Source: CAZIRO01 sp964541595 (GTDB lineage Bacteria > Acidobacteriota > HRBIN11). From it: a stretch of DNA of 8,558 nt. Every line of letters begins with the position of its first letter. Position 1 is the stretch's first letter. Below the pieces are notes generated by a model, which saw only the letters and a list, made by a program, of their open reading frames with translations, was not told the DNA's origin and made no database searches. The stretch is taken from positions 1-8,558 of the forward strand of contig CAZIRO010000124.1 of the NCBI GenBank assembly GCA_964541595.1. The letters are read 5' to 3'. Below are positions 1 to 5,910 of this stretch, in pieces. The position numbers and the translations under genes were made by a program.

Positions 1-16
1 GTGCAATGTGTGCAAT
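1..16. repeat. GTGCAAT direct repeat, period 9
   Basis: The word GTGCAAT occurs at 1-7 and again at 10-16, separated by two bases. Read on the minus strand this is ATTGCAC, AC, ATTGCAC. It lies around and just downstream of the expected start point of the leftward promoter candidate at 26-55, where an operator could sit. A regulatory role is inference only; the window ends here, so more copies may lie outside. Confidence 0.4.
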
Positions 17-25
17 TTTTAGTGA

Positions 26-55
26 AATATACGAACTACTATTTGCATTTTTCAA
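26..55 (-). promoter_or_regulatory. Candidate leftward sigma-70 promoter
   Basis: On the minus strand TTGAAA (55 down to 50; 5 of 6 matches to TTGACA) is followed after 18 nt by TATATT (31 down to 26; 5 of 6 matches to TATAAT). It lies in the only clearly AT-rich patch of the window. Transcription would start near position 19 and leave the window to the left, implying a gene divergent from the rimP operon. That gene is not visible, so this is a sequence match only, and AT-rich DNA gives such matches by chance. Confidence 0.35.
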
Positions 56-83
56 TAGCGCATCTGCAACAGGGTCGTTGCAC

Positions 84-110
84 CACGGAGTCACGGAGTC
101 CACAGGGAGT
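84..110. repeat. Tandem CACGGAGT repeat
   Basis: CACGGAGT occurs twice head to tail at 84-91 and 92-99, followed by a degenerate third unit CACAGGGAGT at 101-110. Short tandem words of the CACGGAG type recur in intergenic DNA of many unrelated bacterial genomes; their function is not known to me. Here the repeat sits between the AT-rich patch and the 7-bp array. Confidence 0.7.
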
Positions 111-182
111 GCAGGTATGGTTTGCCCTTTAACCAACGCTCCCCTTCAGGCGGCTCGGCCATTCACCATCCCAGGTCCCCGT

Positions 183-267
183 CCCCGACACCCGGAACCT
201 GACACCTGACACCTGGGACCTGACACCTGAATACCTGACACCCGACACCTGGGACCTGATACCTGCC
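183..267. repeat. Degenerate heptamer array (ACCTGAC-like)
   Basis: About twelve head-to-tail units can be laid out with a 7-bp period, each close to ACCTGAC. They start at 183, 190, 197, 204, 211, 218, 225, 233, 240, 247, 254 and 261; the unit at 225 is 8 bp long (ACCTGAAT). Three variants recur: ACCTGAC, ACCTGGG and ACCTGAT or ACCTGCC, with ACCC instead of ACCT in units 190 and 240. Because 7 is not a multiple of 3, the array stays open in several frames and creates false repetitive peptides on both strands. Similar heptamer arrays occur between genes in many bacteria. No spacers of constant length exist, so this is not a CRISPR array. Confidence 0.85.
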
Positions 268-308
268 CCCCGGCCCCTGACCGCGGACTCACATGCAGTC
301 CATCCGAT

Positions 309-326
309 GTCCCATTGCCTGTCCCG
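309..326 (+). repeat. 18-bp interspersed word, copy 1
   Basis: GTCCCATTGCCTGTCCCG here is an exact match to the reverse complement of 8509-8526 and matches 8470-8487 with one mismatch. Eleven bases upstream is an ATGCA word (293-297), and a small inverted repeat GGACT, 7-nt loop, AGTCC lies at 285-301. No inverted partner of the 18-mer is found nearby, unlike the right flank. It ends 20 bp before the -35 element of the rimP promoter. Confidence 0.8.
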
Positions 327-346
327 ACCCCGAAATACAATTACAG

Positions 347-380
347 TTGCCAAGGTCCGCGTGCTTCCTTAGAATATAAT
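347..380 (+). promoter_or_regulatory. Probable sigma-70 promoter of the rimP operon
   Basis: TTGCCA (347-352; 5 of 6 matches to TTGACA) is followed after exactly 17 nt by TAGAAT (370-375; 5 of 6 matches to TATAAT). A perfect TATAAT overlaps it at 375-380, but its spacing from TTGCCA would be 22 nt, so the 370-375 box is the better partner. Transcription would start near 382, giving a leader of about 92 nt before rimP. This is the only strong promoter-like match I see in front of the operon; it has not been tested. Confidence 0.55.
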
Positions 381-381
381 G

Positions 382-473
382 TCACGTCGGGTCCAGATGG
401 GGTTTGTCTGCGCCTGTGATTTTGACTGCACGACGGCTCACCGACGGAATCCCCTGACGGTAACGGATGACCC
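382..473 (+). other. 5' leader of the rimP operon, possible structure
   Basis: The stretch between the promoter and rimP has no gene. CGTCGG at 385-390 can pair with CCGACG at 441-446, enclosing a smaller helix of CAGAT (394-398) with GTCTG (406-410, one G-U pair) around a 7-nt loop. These pairings are short and could arise by chance. Leaders of rimP-nusA-infB operons are regulated in some bacteria, so a structured leader is reasonable but only inferred. The bases just before rimP contain only weak Shine-Dalgarno matches. Confidence 0.25.
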
Positions 474-950
474 ATGGCGGTTGATCCCTTTGCACGTCGA
501 CCCTGGACGCGATTGGCGTCCCGGGTCGAAACGGTACTGGCCGAGTTCGGGGCGACTCTGGTCGATCTCGATGTTCGCCAGGGGCGGTATACGCTGATCC
601 GAATTGCGCTGGACCATCCACGCGGTGTCGATCTCGTATTGTGCACCCGGGTGACACGACGCTTACAGGCGGCCATTCCCTGGGACGAGATCTTCCCGGG
701 AGACTGGCGTCTGGAAGTGTCCTCGCCGGGTGTGGAACGGATACTGCGCAGTGTGCGCGAATTTCAGTGGGCACGCGGCCGGCCCGTTCGGGTCTGGGTA
801 CGTACGGATCGGGGACCGCGGGTGGTTGAAGGTCGTCTACACGATTTCACGCCCGAGTCCCTGGTGATTCAAACGGCCGACGGATACGAAACCTTTGTCT
901 GGACGCAGGTCCACAAGGTCCGTCTGGCCGAACCCGTGGAAACACCTTAA
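474..950 (+). CDS. rimP: Ribosome maturation factor RimP
   Basis: The 158-residue product matches RimP, a cytoplasmic factor that binds the free 30S subunit and helps assemble its head region around protein S12. The hallmark motif LEVSSPGVERIL lies at residues 80-91, at the end of the N-terminal alpha/beta domain (about 10-87). The C-terminal SH3-like barrel spans about 95-155, with GRPVRVWV at 102-109 and the typical closing strand at HKVRLAEP. Length is usual for the family (about 150-160). A TGA at 468-470 lies in frame just upstream, so the ATG at 474 is the earliest possible start, although no strong ribosome binding site precedes it. It is the first gene of the operon, with nusA 42 nt downstream, the standard arrangement in many bacteria. 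The N-terminal half is more divergent than the C-terminal half, but the family call is secure. Confidence 0.93.
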   Translation: MAVDPFARRPWTRLASRVETVLAEFGATLVDLDVRQGRYTLIRIALDHPRGVDLVLCTRVTRRLQAAIPWDEIFPGDWRLEVSSPGVERILRSVREFQWARGRPVRVWVRTDRGPRVVEGRLHDFTPESLVIQTADGYETFVWTQVHKVRLAEPVETP

Positions 951-977
951 ATTTGAGTGAAAAATCTCGCTTTGCAA

Positions 978-985
978 AGAGGTGA
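978..985 (+). promoter_or_regulatory. Ribosome binding site fixing the nusA start
   Basis: AGAGGTGA lies 7 nt before the ATG at 993. It rules out the earlier in-frame GTG at 957, which would add 12 residues unlike any NusA start and would place this Shine-Dalgarno sequence inside the gene. Confidence 0.8.
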
Positions 986-992
986 AACTTCA

Positions 993-2339
993 ATGAGCAA
1001 AGAATTGATTGCGGCCATTGAACAGGTCTCCCGGGAAAAAGGCATCGATCCGGGATACCTGATTGAAGCCATCGAAGACGCCGTTCAGACGGCCGCGCAG
1101 AAGCTGGTTCGTCCCGGCGGGGATCGACTTGTCGTCCGCCTGGACCGTCAGGAGGGGGTGATCCGCATGTTCATGCGGAAACGGGTGGTACAGGAGGTGC
1201 GACGGCCACACGCAGAGGTCAGCCTGGAAGAGGCGCGTATGATCGATCCTGACGTGGAGATCGGTGCGGAGATCGAAGTACCGTTTGAGAGCAATGTTCT
1301 CGAACGGTTGAAAGCCGTGCAGATCGCGAAACGGGTGATCCTGAACAAGGTCCGGGAGGCCGAGCATCAACGGATCTATCGTCTGTACAGGGATCAGATC
1401 GGCAGGATCGTCACCGGTCGCGTCAAGGCGGTGTGGAAGGGTGATGTCATTCTGGAACTCGCGGACACCGAAGCCCTGCTGCCGAAAGAGTTCCAGTTGC
1501 CCCGGGATCGGTTCGAACGGGGAGATTACGTCCGGGCCCTGCTTGTGAAGATTTACGAACATGATGAACCGCAGTTGATCGTTTCCCGGGTGCATCCGGA
1601 TTTCATCTACCGTTTGATGGAAATGGAGATCGAAGAGATCTACCAGGGACTGGTGGAGGTCGTACGTATCGTGCGGGAGCCGGGAGAACGGGCCAAAGTC
1701 GCCGTATATTCGAAACATCCGCACATCGATCCGGTTGGCGCGTGTGTGGGTGTAAAGGGGAGTCGCATTCAGGCGATCATGAATGAACTGCACGGGGAAC
1801 GGATCGACGTCATCCAGTGGTCGGACAACATCTGTGAGTTTGCAGCGAATGCGTTGAAACCGGCCAAGGTGCTGGAGGTGCACGTTCTGGACGAACGGGA
1901 ACGGGTACTGGAAGCGGTCATTGCGGACGATCAGCTGTCGATCGCCATCGGACGTAACGGGCAAAACGTCAAACTGGCATCACGGCTGGTCGGATGGCGA
2001 ATCGAAGTGATCCGCGCGAGTCAAAAAGAGGGACAGTTCGGGGTCACACCGTCCGTCGAAACGTTTTACGAGATCCTGCGTTGTCGTTATGATTTCCCGG
2101 AGGAACTGATTCAGCAGATGATCGCGGCCGGGTACGACCGGCTGATGCCCCTCATTCAGGCGAGCGTGGAGGACATCATGCAGGTGTCCGGGATGACGTA
2201 CGAACTCGCCCGAAAGGCCAAAGACATTCTTCGGGCATACACACGCGGCCGGATCAAACCGGTGACGGACACCGAACGTGCGGAGACGGCCGCTTCTGAA
2301 GAAACGGCGACTGCGACGACTTCACCGGCAGGAGGATAA
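993..2339 (+). CDS. nusA: Transcription termination/antitermination factor NusA
   Basis: The product is a 448-residue NusA, which binds RNA polymerase near the RNA exit channel and modulates pausing, intrinsic termination and antitermination. Domains in order: N-terminal polymerase-binding domain (1 to about 130, opening MSKELIAAIEQVSREKGI), S1 RNA-binding domain (about 136-200), KH1 with its GVKG loop at 253-256, KH2 with its GRNG loop at 320-323, and a C-terminal helix-hairpin-helix segment (about 370-415, VEDIMQVSGMTYELARKAKDIL region). The last 30 residues are an acidic, Thr/Ala-rich tail with no clear fold. The two acidic repeat domains found at the end of the enterobacterial protein are absent, as in most other phyla. 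The gene ends 8 nt before infB, and the AGGAGG serving infB overlaps its last codons, which suggests translational coupling. Confidence 0.97.
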   Translation: MSKELIAAIEQVSREKGIDPGYLIEAIEDAVQTAAQKLVRPGGDRLVVRLDRQEGVIRMFMRKRVVQEVRRPHAEVSLEEARMIDPDVEIGAEIEVPFESNVLERLKAVQIAKRVILNKVREAEHQRIYRLYRDQIGRIVTGRVKAVWKGDVILELADTEALLPKEFQLPRDRFERGDYVRALLVKIYEHDEPQLIVSRVHPDFIYRLMEMEIEEIYQGLVEVVRIVREPGERAKVAVYSKHPHIDPVGACVGVKGSRIQAIMNELHGERIDVIQWSDNICEFAANALKPAKVLEVHVLDERERVLEAVIADDQLSIAIGRNGQNVKLASRLVGWRIEVIRASQKEGQFGVTPSVETFYEILRCRYDFPEELIQQMIAAGYDRLMPLIQASVEDIMQVSGMTYELARKAKDILRAYTRGRIKPVTDTERAETAASEETATATTSPAGG

Positions 2340-2347
2340 GTGGGACC

Positions 2348-4972
2348 ATGCGCGTGTTTGAACTCGCCAGAGAACTGGGACGACCCAGTAAGGAAATCAT
2401 TACTATATTGAACGGTCTGGGTGTGCTGGTCACCTCGCACGCCAGTGTGATCGACGAGGCCACGGCTGAAAAGGTGAAACAGTACTATATTCAGCGGGGG
2501 CTTGTGATCACGTCCGAGCATGAAACACCGCCGGAGGAGGAAAAAGTTTCTGCACCGCCGGCGGCTGAAGAGGTAACGCCGGTTGAAGAAACCGCACCGG
2601 CAGAAACCGTGCCCGTAGAGGAGGTCGCGGAAGCGGCTGCGTCGCCGCCGGAGGAATCCCCACCCGTGGAGGCCGTGCCTGCACCGGACGAACCGGTAGT
2701 CCCCGAACCGGTGTCCGCGCCGGAACCGACACCGGTATCGGAACCAACGCTGCCACCATCACCACCGGCCGCTGCGGAGCCGGTGTCCAAACCGGAACCC
2801 CCACCGAAAGAACCGGCCGCGCCGCGTCGACCCCCGCGAGAACGAAGAGCGCGGCCGTACCGGGGTCCGATGGATCGTCGCCGCCGGAAACGGCATTTCC
2901 GCGAGGAATTGCGGCATGTGACCGAACGGCGCGACTATGTATCGATGCGGGAGCGTTCCACGGAACGCACCGGCCCGCGTCGCGGTGCACGTTTGAGCGA
3001 GTGGACCGCGCGCGCCCAGGGTGAACCGTCCGCGCGTGCCCCCCATGCGCCGTTCGTTCCACCTCCCAAACCGGAACGCAGGAAGGGCAAGGGCCGTCCG
3101 GAACCCGTCGTTGAACGTGAGGAACGGGAAAAAGAACTGACGTTGCCGAGGAAACGCGACGAGTTTATCCTGCCCGAACCCACGGAGATCCGCGAGATCA
3201 CCATCCCGGAAGGATTGACCGTCAAGGAACTTGCCCAGCGTCTGGGGGTCAAACCGAATATCGTCATCAAGGCACTGATGCAGAAAGGCAGGTTGATGAC
3301 CGTCAATCAGGTGGTCCCGACCGACCTCGCCGTTGAAGTCGCCGAGATGTTCGGTGTGATCGCCCAGCCGGTGACGCTGGAAGAGGAACTTCTGCTGGAA
3401 GAAGCGGTTGAAGATCACCCGGAAGATCGCGTGTCACGTCCGCCGGTGGTAACGGTCATGGGACACGTGGACCACGGAAAGACCACGCTCCTTGACCGCA
3501 TTCGGAAGACCAATGTGGCCGAACAGGAAATTGGTGGCATCACCCAGCGGATCGGCGCATACCAGGTCGAGATCAACGGTCGGCGTATCACGTTTATCGA
3601 CACCCCGGGCCACGAGGCCTTCACGGCAATGCGCGCCCGGGGGGCCAAAGCAACGGATATTGTCATCCTGGTCGTGGCCGCCGATGACGGCGTGATGCCG
3701 CAGACGATCGAGGCCATCAACCACGCACGGGCGGCGAATACACCGATCGTTGTGGCTATCAACAAGATCGATAAGCCGAACGCCGATGTCGACCGGGTCA
3801 AACGTGAACTTGCGAATGTGGGTCTGCTCGTTGAGGAGTGGGGCGGCGATACGGTTGCGGTGCCGATTTCGGCAAAACAGGGAATCGGCATTCAGGACCT
3901 GCTGGAAATGGTGCTGCTGGTCGCCGATCTGCTCGATCTGAAGGCCAATCCGAAAGTCCCGGCACGGGGAATCATTCTGGAATCGCGACTGGATCCGAAA
4001 CGGGGACCGATCGCGACGGTGCTGGTGCAGAACGGTATGTTAAAAGTCGGACAGGTGTTCGTCGCCGGTGCGACCTGGGGGCGGGTGCGCGCGATGTTCA
4101 ATGACCGTGGTCAGCGGGTGGAAGAAGCGCTCCCGTCCATGCCGGTAGAGGTCCTCGGATTCGTTGATGTTCCGCAGGCCGGGGATATCTTTCAGGTCGT
4201 ACAGAGTGAGCAGAAGGCGCGTCAGATCGCGCAGTTGCGCCGTGAAAAGATCGAGGAACAGATGCGGCGTGCGCGGCGGTTCCGTCTGGAGGACCTGTCC
4301 GCCCGGTTGAAACGGGGCGAGGTGCAGGAACTCCCGATCATTCTGAAAGCGGATACGCAGGGGTCTCTGGAAGCGCTTCGGCAGGCGTTGCAGGAACTCG
4401 ACGTTGAAGAGGTCAAGGTCCACATCATTCACGCCGGCGTCGGTGGCGTTACCGCGAGTGATGTGTTGCTCGCCGCCGCGAGTAATGCGATCATCCTCGG
4501 GTTTAACGTGCGTCCGGATGCGCGTGCGCGGCAGCAGGCAGAACAGGAAAACGTGGAAATGCGGTTCTACGGTGTGATCTATGACATCATCGAGGATATC
4601 CGGGCGGCCATGCAGGGTATGCTGAAACCGCGCGTCGAGGAACGCATACTCGGCGTCGCGGAAGTGCGGCAGACGTTCAGGATTAAAGGCGTCGGTGTCG
4701 TCGCCGGTTGTTTCGTGCAACAGGGGAAAGTCGTGCGGGGTGCGCGTGCGCGCCTGATCCGGGACCAGGTGGTCATTTATGACGGCACGATCGCGTCCCT
4801 GAAACGGTTTAAGGACGACGTACGCGAGGTGGCGCAGGGATACGAATGCGGGCTCACACTGGCGAATTTCCAGGACATCAAAGTCGGAGACCTCATCGAG
4901 GTGTACACCCTGGAAGAAGTTGCCCCAACCACGGTGGCCACCGCACAGTCTGCGCAACAGCCGGCGGGGTAA
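2348..4972 (+). CDS. infB: Translation initiation factor IF-2
   Basis: This 874-residue GTPase positions initiator fMet-tRNA on the 30S subunit and drives subunit joining. An IF2_N module opens the protein (1-50). Next come an acidic Pro/Glu/Ala-rich linker (about 56-157) and an Arg-rich basic stretch (about 158-270). A second IF2_N module (about 283-337) precedes the G domain. G-domain motifs are all intact: G1 GHVDHGKT at 372-379, G2 around GGITQ at 396-400, G3 DTPGH at 418-422, G4 NKID at 472-475 and G5 SAK at 508-510. Domains II, III and the fMet-tRNA-binding C2 domain follow, with LKADTQGSLEAL at 666-677 and the late FQDIKVGD near 841-848. The ATG at 2348 is supported by the canonical N-terminus MRVFELARELG and by AGGAGG at 2330-2335, 12 nt upstream. 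Shorter isoforms from internal starts, known in E. coli, cannot be judged here. ylxR, often found just upstream, is absent. Confidence 0.97.
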   Translation: MRVFELARELGRPSKEIITILNGLGVLVTSHASVIDEATAEKVKQYYIQRGLVITSEHETPPEEEKVSAPPAAEEVTPVEETAPAETVPVEEVAEAAASPPEESPPVEAVPAPDEPVVPEPVSAPEPTPVSEPTLPPSPPAAAEPVSKPEPPPKEPAAPRRPPRERRARPYRGPMDRRRRKRHFREELRHVTERRDYVSMRERSTERTGPRRGARLSEWTARAQGEPSARAPHAPFVPPPKPERRKGKGRPEPVVEREEREKELTLPRKRDEFILPEPTEIREITIPEGLTVKELAQRLGVKPNIVIKALMQKGRLMTVNQVVPTDLAVEVAEMFGVIAQPVTLEEELLLEEAVEDHPEDRVSRPPVVTVMGHVDHGKTTLLDRIRKTNVAEQEIGGITQRIGAYQVEINGRRITFIDTPGHEAFTAMRARGAKATDIVILVVAADDGVMPQTIEAINHARAANTPIVVAINKIDKPNADVDRVKRELANVGLLVEEWGGDTVAVPISAKQGIGIQDLLEMVLLVADLLDLKANPKVPARGIILESRLDPKRGPIATVLVQNGMLKVGQVFVAGATWGRVRAMFNDRGQRVEEALPSMPVEVLGFVDVPQAGDIFQVVQSEQKARQIAQLRREKIEEQMRRARRFRLEDLSARLKRGEVQELPIILKADTQGSLEALRQALQELDVEEVKVHIIHAGVGGVTASDVLLAAASNAIILGFNVRPDARARQQAEQENVEMRFYGVIYDIIEDIRAAMQGMLKPRVEERILGVAEVRQTFRIKGVGVVAGCFVQQGKVVRGARARLIRDQVVIYDGTIASLKRFKDDVREVAQGYECGLTLANFQDIKVGDLIEVYTLEEVAPTTVATAQSAQQPAG

Positions 4973-5015
4973 AGGAAGATCACCGGGCCGTGTCGGGTAC
5001 GCATGCCTGACGAAA

Positions 5016-5020
5016 CGGAG
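5016..5020 (+). promoter_or_regulatory. Ribosome binding site choosing between two rbfA starts
   Basis: CGGAG lies 8 nt before the ATG at 5029 but only 2 nt before the ATG at 5023, so the second methionine is the better start. A weak 6-bp stem (4992-4997 with 5006-5011, one G-U pair, 8-nt loop) lies just upstream. Confidence 0.55.
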
Positions 5021-5028
5021 TCATGTCA

Positions 5029-5367
5029 ATGGTACGACCGCGCGTGCGCGAGCGAGTGGCCAGTGAGTTGCACGAGAAACTCGCGCGACTGTTGTTACAG
5101 GAGTTTGCGGACCCGGAACTGCAGTGGGTGACTATCCACGAGGTGTTGCTTACGCCGGATATGCGCCATGCGTACGTGATCTTCGGTGTGCTTGAGAATA
5201 CGCACGATGTGGCTTCGGTCCAGGCGGCGCTGGAACGCGTGGCCGGGCGGTTGCGAGGGATGCTCGGAAAACGGATGCATCTGCGCAGGATACCGGAACT
5301 GCATTTTATCCACGAACACCATCCGAAAGCCGTGGAATTGCATCTGCGCTACGGATCCCGTGCATGA
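5029..5367 (+). CDS. rbfA: 30S ribosome-binding factor RbfA
   Basis: The 112-residue product (114 if the ATG at 5023 is used) is RbfA, a small KH-fold protein that binds the 30S subunit during late maturation of the 16S rRNA 5' end. Family features include the N-terminal helix RVRERVASELHEKLARLL, the ADPELQWVTIHEV strand (27-39), TPDMRHAYVIF (42-52), and LRGMLGKRMHLRRIPELHF (75-93), which closely follows the conserved LGK-LR-PEL-F signature. The end is unusual: the conserved Asp-x-Ser stretch normally following PEL-F is replaced by a histidine-rich segment, with His at 84, 92, 95, 97, 98 and 105. The protein stops soon after, so the flexible tail seen in longer homologues is missing. It lies 56 nt after infB and 28 nt before yqeY. 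truB, a frequent neighbour of rbfA, is not here. Confidence 0.9.
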   Translation: MVRPRVRERVASELHEKLARLLLQEFADPELQWVTIHEVLLTPDMRHAYVIFGVLENTHDVASVQAALERVAGRLRGMLGKRMHLRRIPELHFIHEHHPKAVELHLRYGSRA

Positions 5368-5395
5368 AATCCGGGTACCCCAGGGGGGAAGTATC

Positions 5396-5857
5396 ATGGG
5401 ACAGATCGGCATGCAGGTTGAACAGGCACTCAAAGAGGCCATGCGGGCGCGTCGGCGGGACGAGATCAATGTGTTGAAAATGGTCCGCACCGAATTGCAA
5501 TACGCCGCGAAAGAAAAACAACGGGATCTGACCGAAGAGGAAGAGATCCAGATTCTCACCCGCATGATCCGGAAACGCCAGGAGGCCCTGGAGATGTATC
5601 GTGCGGGGGGGCGGGCGGACCGACAGGCAGAGGAAGCCCGCGAGATCGCGATTATCGAGCGGTTCCTGCCGCGTAAACTCGGTCGTGAAGACGTGCTACC
5701 GATCATTGAAGCGGTCATCCGCGAAATCGGTGCGCAGGGGCCTCGGGATTTCGGCAAAGTCATGGGGGCCGTCATGCGGCGGTTGCGCGGTCAGCGTGTG
5801 GACGGTGCAGAAGTGCGCGCCTGGGTCGAGGAACGGCTTTCTCGGGGCAGTGACTGA
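5396..5857 (+). CDS. GatB/YqeY domain-containing protein
   Basis: The 153-residue product belongs to the YqeY family, which resembles the C-terminal tail of the GatB subunit of the tRNA-dependent amidotransferase. Its own function is not firmly established; a role with charged or mischarged tRNA is suspected from that similarity. Visible family features: QALKEAMRARRRDEINVLKMVRTEL (an early helix, 10-34), IQILTRMIRKRQEALEMYRAGGR (51-73), the RFLPRKL motif at 89-95, and the glycine-rich DFGKVMGAVMRRLRG at 118-132 followed by VDGAEV. Length is typical (about 150). The ATG at 5396 has a GGGGGGAA ribosome binding site ending 6-7 nt upstream. An in-frame ATG far upstream at 5186 lies inside rbfA and is rejected. 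A run of seven G at 5605-5611 leaves the frame intact. In many bacteria yqeY sits beside rpsU and dnaG; here it has joined the translation operon. Confidence 0.92.
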   Translation: MGQIGMQVEQALKEAMRARRRDEINVLKMVRTELQYAAKEKQRDLTEEEEIQILTRMIRKRQEALEMYRAGGRADRQAEEAREIAIIERFLPRKLGREDVLPIIEAVIREIGAQGPRDFGKVMGAVMRRLRGQRVDGAEVRAWVEERLSRGSD

Positions 5858-5895
5858 AAAACAGGCTCTGGAATCCTGCATGTTGAACCGCATCG

Positions 5896-5900
5896 CGGAG
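5896..5900 (+). promoter_or_regulatory. Possible ribosome binding site of the transporter
   Basis: CGGAG ends 10 nt before a TTG at 5911 and 16 nt before the ATG at 5917. The spacing favours the TTG, while codon preference favours the ATG. The two starts differ by only two residues, so the protein is hardly affected. Confidence 0.4.
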
Positions 5901-5910
5901 TCCGATACGA

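Larger units (their letters stand above)
1..346. other. Non-coding, repeat-rich left flank
   Basis: I find no supportable gene in these 346 bases. The first 60 bases are AT-rich (19 of 60 are G or C), unlike the GC-rich coding DNA that follows. The rest is built largely of short repeats: a tandem 8-mer near 84-110, a 7-bp array at 183-267, a small GGACT/AGTCC inverted repeat at 285-301 and an 18-bp interspersed word at 309-326. Open frames cross the region on both strands, but their predicted proteins are mostly translations of these repeats, look like no known family and lack convincing ribosome binding sites. It is best read as the intergenic region between an unseen leftward or upstream gene and the rimP operon. 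Confidence 0.75.

Noticed and set aside
6..209. Small open frame on the + strand at the left edge
   Set aside because: Its second half is a translation of the short repeats, there is no ribosome binding site, and the sequence resembles no family I know.
183..267. CRISPR array
   Set aside because: Units are 7 bp with no unique spacers, and no cas gene is present.
129..353. Two overlapping minus-strand open frames with SGVR/SQVSG peptide repeats
   Set aside because: The repeated peptides are simply the 7-bp array read in different frames; a 7-bp period keeps frames open and repetitive without coding pressure.
379..597. Open frame starting in the rimP leader and overlapping rimP
   Set aside because: It overlaps rimP in another frame, has no family signature and no ribosome binding site.
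957..992. GTG start for nusA at 957
   Set aside because: It would add 12 residues not seen in NusA and place the strong AGAGGTGA ribosome binding site inside the gene; the ATG at 993 is clearly better.
990..1964. Long minus-strand open frame opposite nusA
   Set aside because: It mirrors the codon pattern of a certain nusA gene; the protein is His/Asp-rich and unlike known families. The long antisense frames at 4040-4957 and 7192-8364 are rejected for the same reason.
5605..5611. Run of seven G in yqeY as a phase-variation or frameshift site
   Set aside because: The reading frame continues into conserved YqeY motifs, so the gene is intact; seven G in GC-rich DNA is not exceptional.
5862..5879. 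Terminator between yqeY and the transporter
   Set aside because: Only a 4-bp CAGG/CCTG pairing is visible and no T-run follows.
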